Assembly (NCBI RefSeq): GCF_000711875.1 | Contig: NZ_JONM01000001.1 | Location: 413,934 to 477,933, forward strand | Direction: 5' to 3' | Length of the DNA stretch: 64,000 bases | Origin: Andreprevotia chitinilytica DSM 18519 | GTDB taxonomy: Bacteria; Pseudomonadota; Gammaproteobacteria; Burkholderiales; Chitinibacteraceae | Notes under the pieces: model-generated | Databases searched by the model: none | What the model was told of the DNA's origin: nothing | Seen by the model: the letters and a program-made list of their open reading frames with translations, nothing else | Program-made: the position numbers and the translations under genes | Part shown: piece after piece, positions 53,708 to 62,917 of the stretch | Position numbering within the stretch: the stretch's first letter is position 1 | Layout: the number at the start of each line of letters is the position of its first letter

Positions 53708-54647
53708 GGAGGTCTCCTTGCCAAGCCAATATGGACTGCGAAACCAGCAAGGCGATGCCCACCCAGAGCCACAGGCCGCGTTCGACTAGCCGGATCGCGC
53801 GGCGAATGTCATTCACGTCCGGCGCACGATTCAGGCCAAGCGCCGGCCGTTGTTTCAATGCGCCGTGGTAACACGCCGCGCCACCGAGCGCCACGCCCAG
53901 TGCACCGGCACCCGCAGCCATCACCGGGCCGGCGTTCGGGCTGTACCAGGTCGGGGCTTGGGCACGCCAGCATTGCCAGGCGGCACGGGTGTTGCCCAGT
54001 AGCGCATAAGTCGCCGCCGTCAGCCGGGCAGGGATGTAATTGAGCACATCGTCGAAACGGGCAGCGGCCCAGCCGAAGTAGATATAGCGCTCGCTGCGAT
54101 AGCCCCACATGGCATCCAGCGTATTGGCAAGCCGATAGAGCACCACGCCGGGCGCGCCTAGCAGCAGGAACCAGAACACCGCCGCGAACACGGCGTCGCT
54201 GCCGTTTTCCAGTACCGATTCGACCGTCGCGCGGGCGACGTCTTCTTCACTCAGCGCGCTGGTATCGCGGCTGACGATCATGCCGACGCGTTGGCGTGCC
54301 AGAGGCAAATCGCCGGCATCGAGTGCCGCGACCACGGCTTGGGCATGTTGGGAAAGGCTGGTGGCGCCGATGGCGAGATAGAGCAGCAGCATGCTTGCGA
54401 GCGGCCCGACGTATGGAATCGTTGCGAGGCCGGCCGCTGCCAGCGTGAACGGGATCAGCAATAGCGCAATGCCCAGCACGCCACGTAATCGTGTGCGCAA
54501 GGATGCTTCATGCGGTGCAGCCGGATAAAGCATCGCTTCCACTTTGCGTACCAACGCGCCAAATCCCACCAGCGGATGCCAGCGGCGTGGCTCGCCCAGT
54601 CCTTTATCCAGCAACATGGCCAACAGCAGAAAAACGGAAGGAGTCAC
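53700..54647 (-). CDS. cbiB: Adenosylcobinamide-phosphate synthase CbiB
   Basis: About 315 aa inner-membrane protein that attaches aminopropanol (phosphate) to adenosylcobyric acid. Several membrane segments, plus conserved KGLGEPRRWHPLVGFGAL, IVSRDTSALSEEDVARATVE, ANTLDAMWGYRSERY, RFDDVLNYIPARLTA and YSPNAGPVMAAGAGALGV. The GTG at 54647 gives the normal N-terminus; the frame further upstream is unlike the family. An ATG at 54617 is an alternative. It is translationally coupled to the following decarboxylase. Confidence 0.9.
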   Translation of the reverse strand: MTPSVFLLLAMLLDKGLGEPRRWHPLVGFGALVRKVEAMLYPAAPHEASLRTRLRGVLGIALLLIPFTLAAAGLATIPYVGPLASMLLLYLAIGATSLSQHAQAVVAALDAGDLPLARQRVGMIVSRDTSALSEEDVARATVESVLENGSDAVFAAVFWFLLLGAPGVVLYRLANTLDAMWGYRSERYIYFGWAAARFDDVLNYIPARLTAATYALLGNTRAAWQCWRAQAPTWYSPNAGPVMAAGAGALGVALGGAACYHGALKQRPALGLNRAPDVNDIRRAIRLVERGLWLWVGIALLVSQSILAWQGDLHA

Positions 54648-54817
54648 GGATACGCCTATGGGAATTTGCGGGTCTTTGCTTGCCGCCGCGGCCGTCCTTT
54701 GGTTTGGGGCGACGAAAAGCCGGCGCAATTTTAGGCGCTGTTGATGCTGGTGAGGCAACTGTCGCATGTTTGGGGCGTTGTCCTTGAGGTCGCCATCGAG
54801 CCAAGGTCAGCCGCCAA

Positions 54818-55627
54818 CTAATTCCATTTTTCTGCGATTTTCGCCAGCTCGCCGCGCTTGGTGAGCGAGATGATGGCTTTCTGCAATCGCTCTACCGTGT
54901 CCTGCGAAACGTGCTTTCCCAAGACCAGATAGAAGCTGGTGCCATCCATCACCGCCGGCAACACCTTGATCTTGCCGACCAGCCCGGCTTGGCGAATATC
55001 CCGGTCCAGGCCGGGGTAGCGTTGCAGGAAGAAACGGCCGTGGCCGGAGTGCAGTTTTTGCAGGTTCTGCAGCGGGGTCATCGCTTGGGCATCGATGATC
55101 AAGCCGCCCACTTCTTGCAAGCGCTTGATCTCGCCTGAGCCGGAGAGGGTAAGAATGACGCCCTTGTCACCAAGTTTGCGCACGTCGTCCCAGTTTTCGA
55201 TCTGCACCGGGTCATCGCTACGCACAGCGAGGTGGTATCGCACTGGAAACAACTCCGGTTCGATATAGCGCAGCCGGGTTTCCCGGTCTTTGTTCCTCAG
55301 CAAGCCGCATGCGGCATCCAGTACCCCTGTCTGCACGCTGTGTTCGATGCGCGGCAAGGGCATCCAGCGTTGGTCGCCGACAAAGTGCAGGCTGGGGTCT
55401 TCATGCTCGATCGCCCGCATGATATCGATGCACAGCCCGATGATTACGTGCTGGCCGCCGACGGTTGCGGCAATGAATTTAGGCTCGGAGCTATCTTGGG
55501 CTGCGGTACGGATGTCCTGCGCGTTTGCGTCGGCGGATGCGAGCAGGGCTGCGGCGGCGAAGGCGCTCAGATAAGCCGTGCGGGCCATTTGCAATAGTTG
55601 GGGATGGCGAGGTTTACATCGCGCCAT
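54818..55627 (-). CDS. Periplasmic solute-binding protein, SBP_bac_3-like
   Basis: 269 aa with a signal peptide (MARTAYLSAFAAAALLASADA). The mature part has the two-lobe pattern of polar amino-acid-type binding proteins: IEHSVQTGVLDAACGLLRN, YHLAVRSDDPVQIENWDDVR, GKHVSQDTVERLQKAI. No permease or ATPase is adjacent, so it may be an orphan sensor-type binding protein or serve a distant transporter. AAGGTGA precedes the ATG at 55627; the shorter start at 55588 is also possible. Not an obvious part of the cobalamin genes around it. Confidence 0.78.
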   Translation of the reverse strand: MARCKPRHPQLLQMARTAYLSAFAAAALLASADANAQDIRTAAQDSSEPKFIAATVGGQHVIIGLCIDIMRAIEHEDPSLHFVGDQRWMPLPRIEHSVQTGVLDAACGLLRNKDRETRLRYIEPELFPVRYHLAVRSDDPVQIENWDDVRKLGDKGVILTLSGSGEIKRLQEVGGLIIDAQAMTPLQNLQKLHSGHGRFFLQRYPGLDRDIRQAGLVGKIKVLPAVMDGTSFYLVLGKHVSQDTVERLQKAIISLTKRGELAKIAEKWN

Positions 55628-55836
55628 TGCGTCACCTTGTCTGGTCCAGATCGCACCCGGTTGGTGCGGTGATTCATGATTGATGACATTGTCAAATTCG
55701 CACAATACGGGAAAGACATACGGTGTGCCTTGCCGCTCGGAGTGCGTTTTTTTGGCGGATGGCTTGTCCGTAAACCGCAACAACGGGAATAAACTACGCC
55801 CCCAAATCCCCTTTGAAGTTCTCTCTGAAGCTTTCC

Positions 55837-57324
55837 ATGCCAGCCAAAACCATCATGATCCAGGGCACCACGTCGGACGCCGGCAAGAGCACGCTCGCGA
55901 CCGGCCTGTGCCGCCTGCTCGTGCGCCGGGGCATCCGCACCACGCCATTCAAGCCGCAGAACATGGCGCTCAACAGCGCGGTGACGGTGGATGGTGGCGA
56001 GATTGGTCGCTCACAGGCGGTGCAGGCGCAAGCATGCCGGATTGAACCGCACACCGACATGAATCCGATCCTGCTCAAGCCCAATACCAATATCGGCGCG
56101 CAGGTCATCGTGCAGGGCAAGGCGATCGGCAATATGGAGGCGACGGTCTATCACGCCTACAAACCCGAGGCGATGAAGGCCGTGCTGCAGTCGCATGGTC
56201 GCTTGGCCGAGCAATACGATTGCATCGTGGTCGAAGGCGCGGGCAGCCCGGCGGAAATCAATCTGCGCGAGGGTGATATCGCCAATATGGGTTTTGCCGA
56301 GGCGGTCGATTGCCCGGTGATTCTGGTGGCGGATATCGACCGGGGTGGCGTGTTCGCGCATCTGGTCGGCACGCTGGCGCTGCTGTCTGAGTCGGAACAG
56401 CAGCGGGTAGTTGGCTTCGTGATCAACCGTTTTCGCGGCGACGTGGCCTTGTTGCAACCGGGGCTGGATTGGCTGGAGCAATACACTGGCAAGCCAGTGC
56501 TCGGCGTATTGCCCTACTTGAAAGGCTTGCATATCGAAGCCGAAGACAGCCTCGGCAAGCCGGAGGCGCATCACACGGCGGCCGGTGGACAGACCTTACG
56601 TGTGGTCGCGCCAGTGTTTCCCCGCATCAGCAACCACACCGACTTCGACCCGCTGCGCCTGCATCCGCAAGTTGAATTGACCCTGGTTGGCCCCGGCCAG
56701 CCGATTCCACCGGCTGACCTGATCATCCTGCCCGGCAGCAAGAATGTTCGCGACGATCTGGATTGGTTGCGAGCCAATGGCTGGGAACCGGCAATCCGCC
56801 GCCATGTGCGCTTGGGTGGCAAGCTGATCGGCATTTGCGGCGGCTTCCAGATGCTGGGCAACGCCTTGCACGATCCGCTTGGCCAGGAGAGCGCCGCGGG
56901 CAGCACGGCCGGGCTGGGTTTGCTGGACATGGAAACCGAGCTGACGGCGCAGAAGCGGCTGGTACGAGTTGAGGGCAACTTGGCTTTTACGGATGCGGCA
57001 GTGAGTGGCTACGAAATCCACATGGGCATCAGTCGTGGCCCAGCGTTGGCGCGGCCTGCCGTTCTGTTTGCCGATGGAGAACAGGGCATGGATGGCGCGG
57101 TTTCAGATGATGGCCAAGTGCTCGGCACCTATCTGCATGGCTTGTTCGATCATCCACAAGCTTGCCGTGCCTTGCTGGAATGGGCCGGCCTGACCGAACC
57201 CGCGCCGCTGGATTACCGCGCCGTGCGTGAGGCGCATATCGAGCGGTTGACCGACATGCTGGAGGCGCATCTGCAGCTGGATCGGTTGGTGGGGTTCTTG
57301 CCGTCGCTGGCCGGTAGGGGCTGA
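55837..57324 (+). CDS. cobQ: Cobyric acid synthase (CobQ/CbiP)
   Basis: 495 aa glutamine amidotransferase adding four amides (b, d, e, g) to adenosylcobyrinic acid a,c-diamide. P-loop-like [48 protein letters not shown], and the triad-type glutaminase domain with Cys334 in [10 protein letters not shown] and a late [10 protein letters not shown]. The ATG at 55837 begins the family N-terminus. It is the only plus-strand gene of the cobalamin region and is divergent from the binding protein gene. Confidence 0.94.
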   Translation: MPAKTIMIQGTTSDAGKSTLATGLCRLLVRRGIRTTPFKPQNMALNSAVTVDGGEIGRSQAVQAQACRIEPHTDMNPILLKPNTNIGAQVIVQGKAIGNMEATVYHAYKPEAMKAVLQSHGRLAEQYDCIVVEGAGSPAEINLREGDIANMGFAEAVDCPVILVADIDRGGVFAHLVGTLALLSESEQQRVVGFVINRFRGDVALLQPGLDWLEQYTGKPVLGVLPYLKGLHIEAEDSLGKPEAHHTAAGGQTLRVVAPVFPRISNHTDFDPLRLHPQVELTLVGPGQPIPPADLIILPGSKNVRDDLDWLRANGWEPAIRRHVRLGGKLIGICGGFQMLGNALHDPLGQESAAGSTAGLGLLDMETELTAQKRLVRVEGNLAFTDAAVSGYEIHMGISRGPALARPAVLFADGEQGMDGAVSDDGQVLGTYLHGLFDHPQACRALLEWAGLTEPAPLDYRAVREAHIERLTDMLEAHLQLDRLVGFLPSLAGRG

Positions 57325-57373
57325 CAATATATCGCCGTCATCACTTCCCACCCGACCCCCTGGTCAGCTTTGC

Positions 57374-57379
57374 TAGAAT
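57374..57379 (+). promoter_or_regulatory. Predicted extended -10 element of cysS
   Basis: TGCTAGAAT, an extended -10 (TAGAAT with upstream TG), 39 bp ahead of the cysS ATG. No good -35 is seen. Confidence 0.5.
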
Positions 57380-57417
57380 GCCTGTTTCCGCCTTCACCAT
57401 CAGACCTCGCCCTCCAC

Positions 57418-58791
57418 ATGCTCCAACTACACAACACGCTCTCGCGCGAAAAAGAAGTCTTCAAACCCATCCAGCCCGGCAAAGTGAACATGTATGTCTG
57501 CGGCATGACGGTGTACGACTTCTGTCATATCGGGCACGCCCGCATGTTGGCCGCGTTCGATGTGGTGTTTCGCTGGCTGAAGGTGTCCGGTTACGACGTG
57601 GCCTATGCGCGCAACATTACCGATATCGATGACAAGATCATCAAGCGGGCGGCAGAGAACGGTGAGCCGATCGATGCGCTGACCAGCCGCTTCATCGATG
57701 CCATGCACGAAGACTGCGGCCAGCTCAATCTGCTGGCCCCCAGCTTCGAACCCCGTGCTACCCAACACGTGCCGGGCATGGTGCACATGATTGAAACGCT
57801 GATCGCCAAGGGCTTGGCGTATCCGGCCGATAACGGCGACGTTTACTACGCGGTGAAGCTGTTCCCCGGCTACGGCAAGTTGTCCGGCAAGTCGCTGGAT
57901 GACCTGCGTGCCGGCGAGCGCGTGGCGGTCGACCCCTACAAGCGCGACCCGCAGGATTCGGTGTTGTGGAAGGCGGCCAAGCCGGGCGAACCATCCTGGC
58001 CGTCGCCGTGGGGGCCGGGCCGGCCGGGTTGGCATATCGAATGCTCGGTGATGAGCGAATTCCATTTGGGCAGTCATTTCGATATTCATGGCGGCGGCGA
58101 GGATCTGCAGTTCCCGCACCATGAAAACGAGATCGCCCAATCCGAAGGCGCGCATGGTCACACCTATGTGAATTACTGGCTGCACAACGGCTTCATCCAG
58201 GTGGATGGCGAGAAGATGAGCAAGTCGCTCGGCAACTTCTTCACCATTCGTGATGTGCTGCAGCATTTCGAAGGCGAGGTGATCCGTTTCTTCATCGTGC
58301 GCAGCCACTATCGCAGTCCGGTCAACTTCGCCGATAGCCTGCTGGCCGATGCCCGCCAGGGCCTGACCCGCCTCTATACCGCCTTGCGTGGCCTTGAGCT
58401 CGAAGCGGATACCGGCATCGACTGGGATCAGCCGCAGGCCGCGCGCTTCAAGGCGGCGATGGATGACGATTTCAACACCCCGGAAGCCGTCGCCGTGCTG
58501 TTCGAGCTGGCTGGCGACGTGAACAAGACCCGCGATGCCAAGCTGGGGCGTTTGCTCAAGCAGCTGGCTGGTGTGCTGGGCCTGCTGGAGCGCGATCCTG
58601 AAGTATTCTTGCAGGGGGGCGTCAGCGCGGGGGAATGGAGCGCAGAACGCATTGAAGCCGCCATTGCCGGTCGCAAGGCCGCCCGGGCCGCGAAAAATTT
58701 CGCCGAATCCGACCGCATCCGCGATGAACTGACCGCCGCTGGCATCGTGCTGGAAGACGGGCCGCAAGGGACAACCTGGCGTCGTGCCTGA
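57418..58791 (+). CDS. cysS: Cysteinyl-tRNA synthetase
   Basis: 457 aa class I synthetase charging tRNA-Cys. Zinc Cys28 ([10 protein letters not shown]), HIGH at 37-40, zinc ligand region [14 protein letters not shown] with FPHHENE, and KMSKS at 266-270. The C-terminal helical domain ends in [22 protein letters not shown]. The length is usual. ATG 57418 matches the family start. An intrinsic terminator follows. Confidence 0.97.
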   Translation: MLQLHNTLSREKEVFKPIQPGKVNMYVCGMTVYDFCHIGHARMLAAFDVVFRWLKVSGYDVAYARNITDIDDKIIKRAAENGEPIDALTSRFIDAMHEDCGQLNLLAPSFEPRATQHVPGMVHMIETLIAKGLAYPADNGDVYYAVKLFPGYGKLSGKSLDDLRAGERVAVDPYKRDPQDSVLWKAAKPGEPSWPSPWGPGRPGWHIECSVMSEFHLGSHFDIHGGGEDLQFPHHENEIAQSEGAHGHTYVNYWLHNGFIQVDGEKMSKSLGNFFTIRDVLQHFEGEVIRFFIVRSHYRSPVNFADSLLADARQGLTRLYTALRGLELEADTGIDWDQPQAARFKAAMDDDFNTPEAVAVLFELAGDVNKTRDAKLGRLLKQLAGVLGLLERDPEVFLQGGVSAGEWSAERIEAAIAGRKAARAAKNFAESDRIRDELTAAGIVLEDGPQGTTWRRA

Positions 58792-58807
58792 TCGGGCAAA
58801 GTGCCTG

Positions 58808-58841
58808 AAGCCGCTGGGGTAATACCTGGCGGCTTTTTTGT
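58808..58841 (+). terminator. Intrinsic terminator of cysS
   Basis: AAGCCGC (from 58808) pairs with GCGGCTT followed by a run of T. It lies before the kinase gene, which must use its own promoter. Confidence 0.85.
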
Positions 58842-58926
58842 GCGGGCGGCCCTACCATCCGTAAGCTTTTTCCTGAATACCGTGCCAGCTCATCGCTATA
58901 GTGAGGCGATAGAGGAGAGGAGTTAC

Positions 58927-61260
58927 GTGGCTACATTGCAAAATCGTTTCGAAGTTCGCAAAACGCTTGGTCAGGGCGCGCAAGGCACGGTTTATCTGGG
59001 GCACGATCTCCAACTGGATCGCCCGGTCGCGCTCAAGGCGCTCAAGCCGGGCAGCACGGCCTTGGGCAGCGATGAGGTGCGCATGTCCAGCCGACTGCAG
59101 CATCCGAACATCGTCACGTTGTATGACGCCTTTCAGGGCGATAGCCAGCCGTGGCTGGTATTCGAGTTCGTGGAAGGTGAAACGCTGTCGGCGCGCATCA
59201 AGCGCGAAGGCGCAGTCCCGCCGGTCAAGGCGGTTGAACTCATCCTCGGCGTGCTCGACGGGTTGGCGTATGCCCACACCCAAGGCGTGCTGCATCGCGA
59301 TATCAAGCCGCAAAACATCATGGTCGATACGCAAGACCGGCCGCGCATCATGGATTTCGGCATTGCCGCCGTGCGCGGCAGTGAGGCTGCCAGCCAATTT
59401 GCCGGCACCGCGGGTTACATGGCGCCGGAAATGCTCCGCAACATGCCGATCGATGCGCAAGCCGATGTGTTCGCCGTGGGCATGACCTTGTATCAATTGC
59501 TGACCGGCCAATCGGCCGCAGCGGGCGAAACGATCCATGCGGTATTGCATCGGGTGGCGAACGAGCCGTTCGTGCCGCCCTCCAAGCTCAAGGAAGGCAT
59601 CGACGAAAAACTGGATCACCTGATCATGGTGGCGCTCTTCAAAGACCCGAAGGAGCGTTATACCGATGCCGGCGCAATGGCCGCCTCGCTGAAAGAGTGG
59701 CTGGGCACCCAGGCTGGCAAGGAAGAATCGACCGGTGCCAAGCAAAGCACCATCGACTTTTTGTTGCGGCGCATGCGGCATACCGAGGATTTTCCGGCAC
59801 TTTCGCAGGCGATCAGCGCCATCAATCAGATCAACGAGAGCGATTCCGAGCGGCTGCAAGTGCTGTCGGATGTGGTGCTGAAGGATTTTTCGCTCACCAA
59901 CAAGCTGCTGCGCATCGTCAATTCGGCCACCTATAGCCAGTTTGGCGGCACGATCAGCACGATTTCCCGCGCCATTGTCATCCTCGGCTTCGATACGATC
60001 CGCAATCTGGCGATCACCTTGCTGCTGTTCGAGCACATGCACAACCGGCCGCAGGCGGCGTCGCTGCGTGATGCCACCCTCAAGGCATTCTTTGGTGGCA
60101 TCCTGGCGCGTGAACTGGGCCGCAAGAGCGGTGCGAGCGGCATGGAAGAAACGCTGATCTGCGGCATGTTCAACCATCTGGGCAAACTGCTGACGATTTA
60201 TTACTTCCACGAGGAACAGCAGCAAATCGAAAAACGAGTGCAAGCGGGGGCGACCGAGCACCAGGCCGCCGTTGCGGTGCTCGGGCTGGATTACGGCGAG
60301 CTGGGCATTGGCGTAACGCAGAACTGGGGCTTCCCCGACCGGATCGTGAACAGCATGCGCGCACTGCCGGAAGGCACGGTCAAGCCGCCGCAAAACCAGC
60401 TCGACCGGCTGCGCATGTATGCCAATCTGAGCAGCGAGATGCTGCCCTTGCTCGATCAGTCGCAGAAAGAAGTGACCAAAAGCACCATGGCGCTGGAAAA
60501 GCGCTACGGCAGCGCCTCCGGCATGAGCGAGCGTGATTTCGGCACCATGCTGAAAGACACCACCGAGCTGTTCCTGAGCCACCTCAATACGCTAGGCGTG
60601 GATTATCGCGGCAGCGAGCTGATCAGCCGCTTGCGCAAGATCCAGAAGGGCGAGGCCGCCGCGCCAGACCAGGTTGCCGAGTTCGATACCTTCGACGATG
60701 TCAGGCTTGAAACCGAAGTGACCAGCATGACCGCGCAGGCATCTACCGCTGTACTGGCTGCCGGCGTGCAGGACATCACCAACACCCTCGTCACCTCGTT
60801 CAAGCTCAATGACTTGCTGCGGATGATTCTGGAAACGATGTATCGCGGCATGGGCTTCGAGCGCGTGCTGTTGTGTACACGCGACCCCAAACACAACGCC
60901 TTGCTTGCGCGCTTCGGTTTTGGCACTGACATCAACGACATCGTGCCGCATTTCAAGGTCGAAACCGGCAAGGTCCACGATGTCTTTCAGGTCGCCCTGC
61001 AGCGCAACGCCGATATCCTGATCGAAGACATCGATGGCGGCGCGATCAAGGATCGCGTGCCGGATTGGTATCGCCAGCTGATCCCCGCGCACACGTTCAT
61101 CGTGTTGCCCTTGGTGCTGGATAAACGCGTGATCGGCATGCTGTATGGGGATCGCTCCGCCGCCGGCAGCCTGAAGATCAGCAACGAAGAACTCAACCTG
61201 CTGAAAACGCTGCGCAATCAGGCGCTATTGGCCATCAGGACCAAGCAGGCAGGCGGGTAG
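58927..61260 (+). CDS. Ser/Thr protein kinase-HDOD-GAF fusion protein
   Basis: 777 aa cytoplasmic protein. The N-terminal Hanks-type kinase (about 8-260) keeps the glycine loop GQGAQGTV, Lys37 (VALKALK), HRDIKPQN (123-130, catalytic Asp125), DFG (143-145) and APE (166-168), so it should be active. An HDOD domain follows (about 280-490: FPALSQAISAINQINESDSERLQ-like, LLRIVNSATYSQ, ISRAIVILGFDTIRN). A C-terminal GAF domain lies at about 615-770. GTG at 58927 was chosen because GGAGAGGAG precedes it and the kinase fold begins at once. The target and the GAF ligand are unknown. Confidence 0.92.
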   Translation: MATLQNRFEVRKTLGQGAQGTVYLGHDLQLDRPVALKALKPGSTALGSDEVRMSSRLQHPNIVTLYDAFQGDSQPWLVFEFVEGETLSARIKREGAVPPVKAVELILGVLDGLAYAHTQGVLHRDIKPQNIMVDTQDRPRIMDFGIAAVRGSEAASQFAGTAGYMAPEMLRNMPIDAQADVFAVGMTLYQLLTGQSAAAGETIHAVLHRVANEPFVPPSKLKEGIDEKLDHLIMVALFKDPKERYTDAGAMAASLKEWLGTQAGKEESTGAKQSTIDFLLRRMRHTEDFPALSQAISAINQINESDSERLQVLSDVVLKDFSLTNKLLRIVNSATYSQFGGTISTISRAIVILGFDTIRNLAITLLLFEHMHNRPQAASLRDATLKAFFGGILARELGRKSGASGMEETLICGMFNHLGKLLTIYYFHEEQQQIEKRVQAGATEHQAAVAVLGLDYGELGIGVTQNWGFPDRIVNSMRALPEGTVKPPQNQLDRLRMYANLSSEMLPLLDQSQKEVTKSTMALEKRYGSASGMSERDFGTMLKDTTELFLSHLNTLGVDYRGSELISRLRKIQKGEAAAPDQVAEFDTFDDVRLETEVTSMTAQASTAVLAAGVQDITNTLVTSFKLNDLLRMILETMYRGMGFERVLLCTRDPKHNALLARFGFGTDINDIVPHFKVETGKVHDVFQVALQRNADILIEDIDGGAIKDRVPDWYRQLIPAHTFIVLPLVLDKRVIGMLYGDRSAAGSLKISNEELNLLKTLRNQALLAIRTKQAGG

Positions 61261-61284
61261 CGCTGTTTTCTGGTCGGGCTCGAT

Positions 61285-62463
61285 CTAGCGACGCCCGACC
61301 AACATCAAACCAAGCGCCGCCGTTGCAAACACCGCGCCAGAGTAGAACGTCATTGCAGCGCCATGCACTTGCCACAGCCAGCCGGCGATACCGCTGGCCA
61401 GCAGCATCGAGACCCCGCTGATCAGATTGAATACGCCAAAGGCCGTGCCTTTGAGTTCGCCGGGCGTGGTATCGGCGACCATCGCGGCAAGGATGCCCTG
61501 ACTGCAGCCCATGTGCAGCCCCCACAACGCCACGCCAAGCAGGACTTCAGCCTCCGAGCCGGCCCGCGCCAGCACCAGATCGGCCAGTATCAGCAAGACA
61601 AGCCCGGTCGCCAGCAGCACCGATCGGCTGATGCCATCCGACCATTTGCCGGCCGGATACGCCGACAGCGCATAAAACAGCGACATCACCACCATCACCA
61701 ACGGCACCCAGGCGATCGCAAAGCCGGCTTGCTGCGCTCGCAACACCAGAAAGGCTTCGCTGAAGCGGGCAAGCGTGAAGATTGCGCCAACCGCGACCAC
61801 CCACCAGTACGCACCCGAGAAACGCTGCAAGGCCCGCAAATGAATAGGGGAGCGGAAACCATGACGGGCGACCTCACGTACGGGCTCACCCACGCCGACC
61901 ACGATCAGCCCGACCGCCAGCAAGGCGGGAATCACAGCGAACCACAGTACACGCGGGATATTGTCGTGAAACAGGATCATCAGCCCGATCGCCACTGCCG
62001 GGCCGAGCACCGCGCCTACTGTATCCATCGATTGCCGCAGACCGAAGCACGCCCCCCGAATTGCCGGCGGCGCGACCTCTGCCACCAACGCATCGCGTGG
62101 CGCACCGCGTATGCCTTTGCCGATGCGATCCAGAAAACGGGCGGTGAACACCATTTCTGCCGAGGCGGCGAGCGGGAACAGTGGCTTGGTCAGTGCCGCC
62201 AAGCCATAGCCCAACAGAATCAATCCCTTGCGGCGGCCGATAAAATCGCTGATCGCGCCCGAGAACACCTTCATGATCAGCGCCGTTGCCTCGGCAACGC
62301 CTTCGATCAAGCCAACCGTGAGCGCGCTGGCCCCAAGCGTGCCGACCAGAAACAACGGCAGCAGGCTATGCACCAGCTCGGAAGACAAATCCATGAACAG
62401 GCTGACGAAGCCCAACGCCCAGACAGTACGGGGAATGGCGTGGTCAGCGTTTGATCCGGACAT
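61285..62463 (-). CDS. MFS transporter
   Basis: 392 aa inner-membrane protein with about 12 helices. The MFS motif A region reads GAISDFIGRRKGLILLGYG, and a second signature RFLDRIGKGIRGAPRDALVAE is typical of a family of MFS proteins often beside chromate/metal genes. Its ATG at 62463 overlaps the stop of the ChrB-domain gene, so chrA, the ChrB-domain gene and this transporter look like one operon. The substrate is unknown. Confidence 0.87.
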   Translation of the reverse strand: MSGSNADHAIPRTVWALGFVSLFMDLSSELVHSLLPLFLVGTLGASALTVGLIEGVAEATALIMKVFSGAISDFIGRRKGLILLGYGLAALTKPLFPLAASAEMVFTARFLDRIGKGIRGAPRDALVAEVAPPAIRGACFGLRQSMDTVGAVLGPAVAIGLMILFHDNIPRVLWFAVIPALLAVGLIVVGVGEPVREVARHGFRSPIHLRALQRFSGAYWWVVAVGAIFTLARFSEAFLVLRAQQAGFAIAWVPLVMVVMSLFYALSAYPAGKWSDGISRSVLLATGLVLLILADLVLARAGSEAEVLLGVALWGLHMGCSQGILAAMVADTTPGELKGTAFGVFNLISGVSMLLASGIAGWLWQVHGAAMTFYSGAVFATAALGLMLVGRR

Positions 62464-62909
62464 CAACCTTTCCAGTCAACGCGCTCATTCCGCGCGAAGC
62501 AGCACCAGGCATAGAGCGCGTCATACACCACCATGCCGTGCTTGAGCATGTCGTGGTCGTTGCTGAAGGTATGCGACAAGCCCAGCGAGATCGCCAGCAG
62601 GCCCGCGCTTTGCGGTGTCAGATCGAGCCGATTGGTATCCGCGCCGCGCACGATGGCGGCCAGAGTATGCAGTGCCGGATCGGCCAGCTGGTACTTGTTG
62701 AGGAAGGTATCGAAGCTGCAACGCTCGTGATCATGCGACAGCTCGACGCCCGGCACATCATAGGGAATCGCGCCGCTCGCTGCGGCCACGCCGAGCACCA
62801 CGTCGTCCGGTACGTAGAGGAACTCCGGTTCAGGGTCGATGAAGCGGGTGATCAGCCACGGACAGGCAATCCGGTCGATCTTCGGGCGTTCACGGGTAAT
62901 CCACTTCAT
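62463..62909 (-). CDS. chrB: ChrB C-terminal-domain protein
   Basis: 148 aa soluble protein equal to the C-terminal domain of ChrB (chromate resistance regulator/helper): MKWITRERPKIDRIACPWLITRFIDP, FLYVPDDVV, GVELSHDHERCSFDTFL, and DALYAWC at the end. The N-terminal regulatory half of full ChrB is absent. TGAGG lies before ATG 62909; a GTG at 62921 overlapping the chrA stop is an alternative. It lies between chrA and an MFS gene. Confidence 0.85.
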   Translation of the reverse strand: MKWITRERPKIDRIACPWLITRFIDPEPEFLYVPDDVVLGVAAASGAIPYDVPGVELSHDHERCSFDTFLNKYQLADPALHTLAAIVRGADTNRLDLTPQSAGLLAISLGLSHTFSNDHDMLKHGMVVYDALYAWCCFARNERVDWKG

Positions 62910-62917
62910 CCCATACC

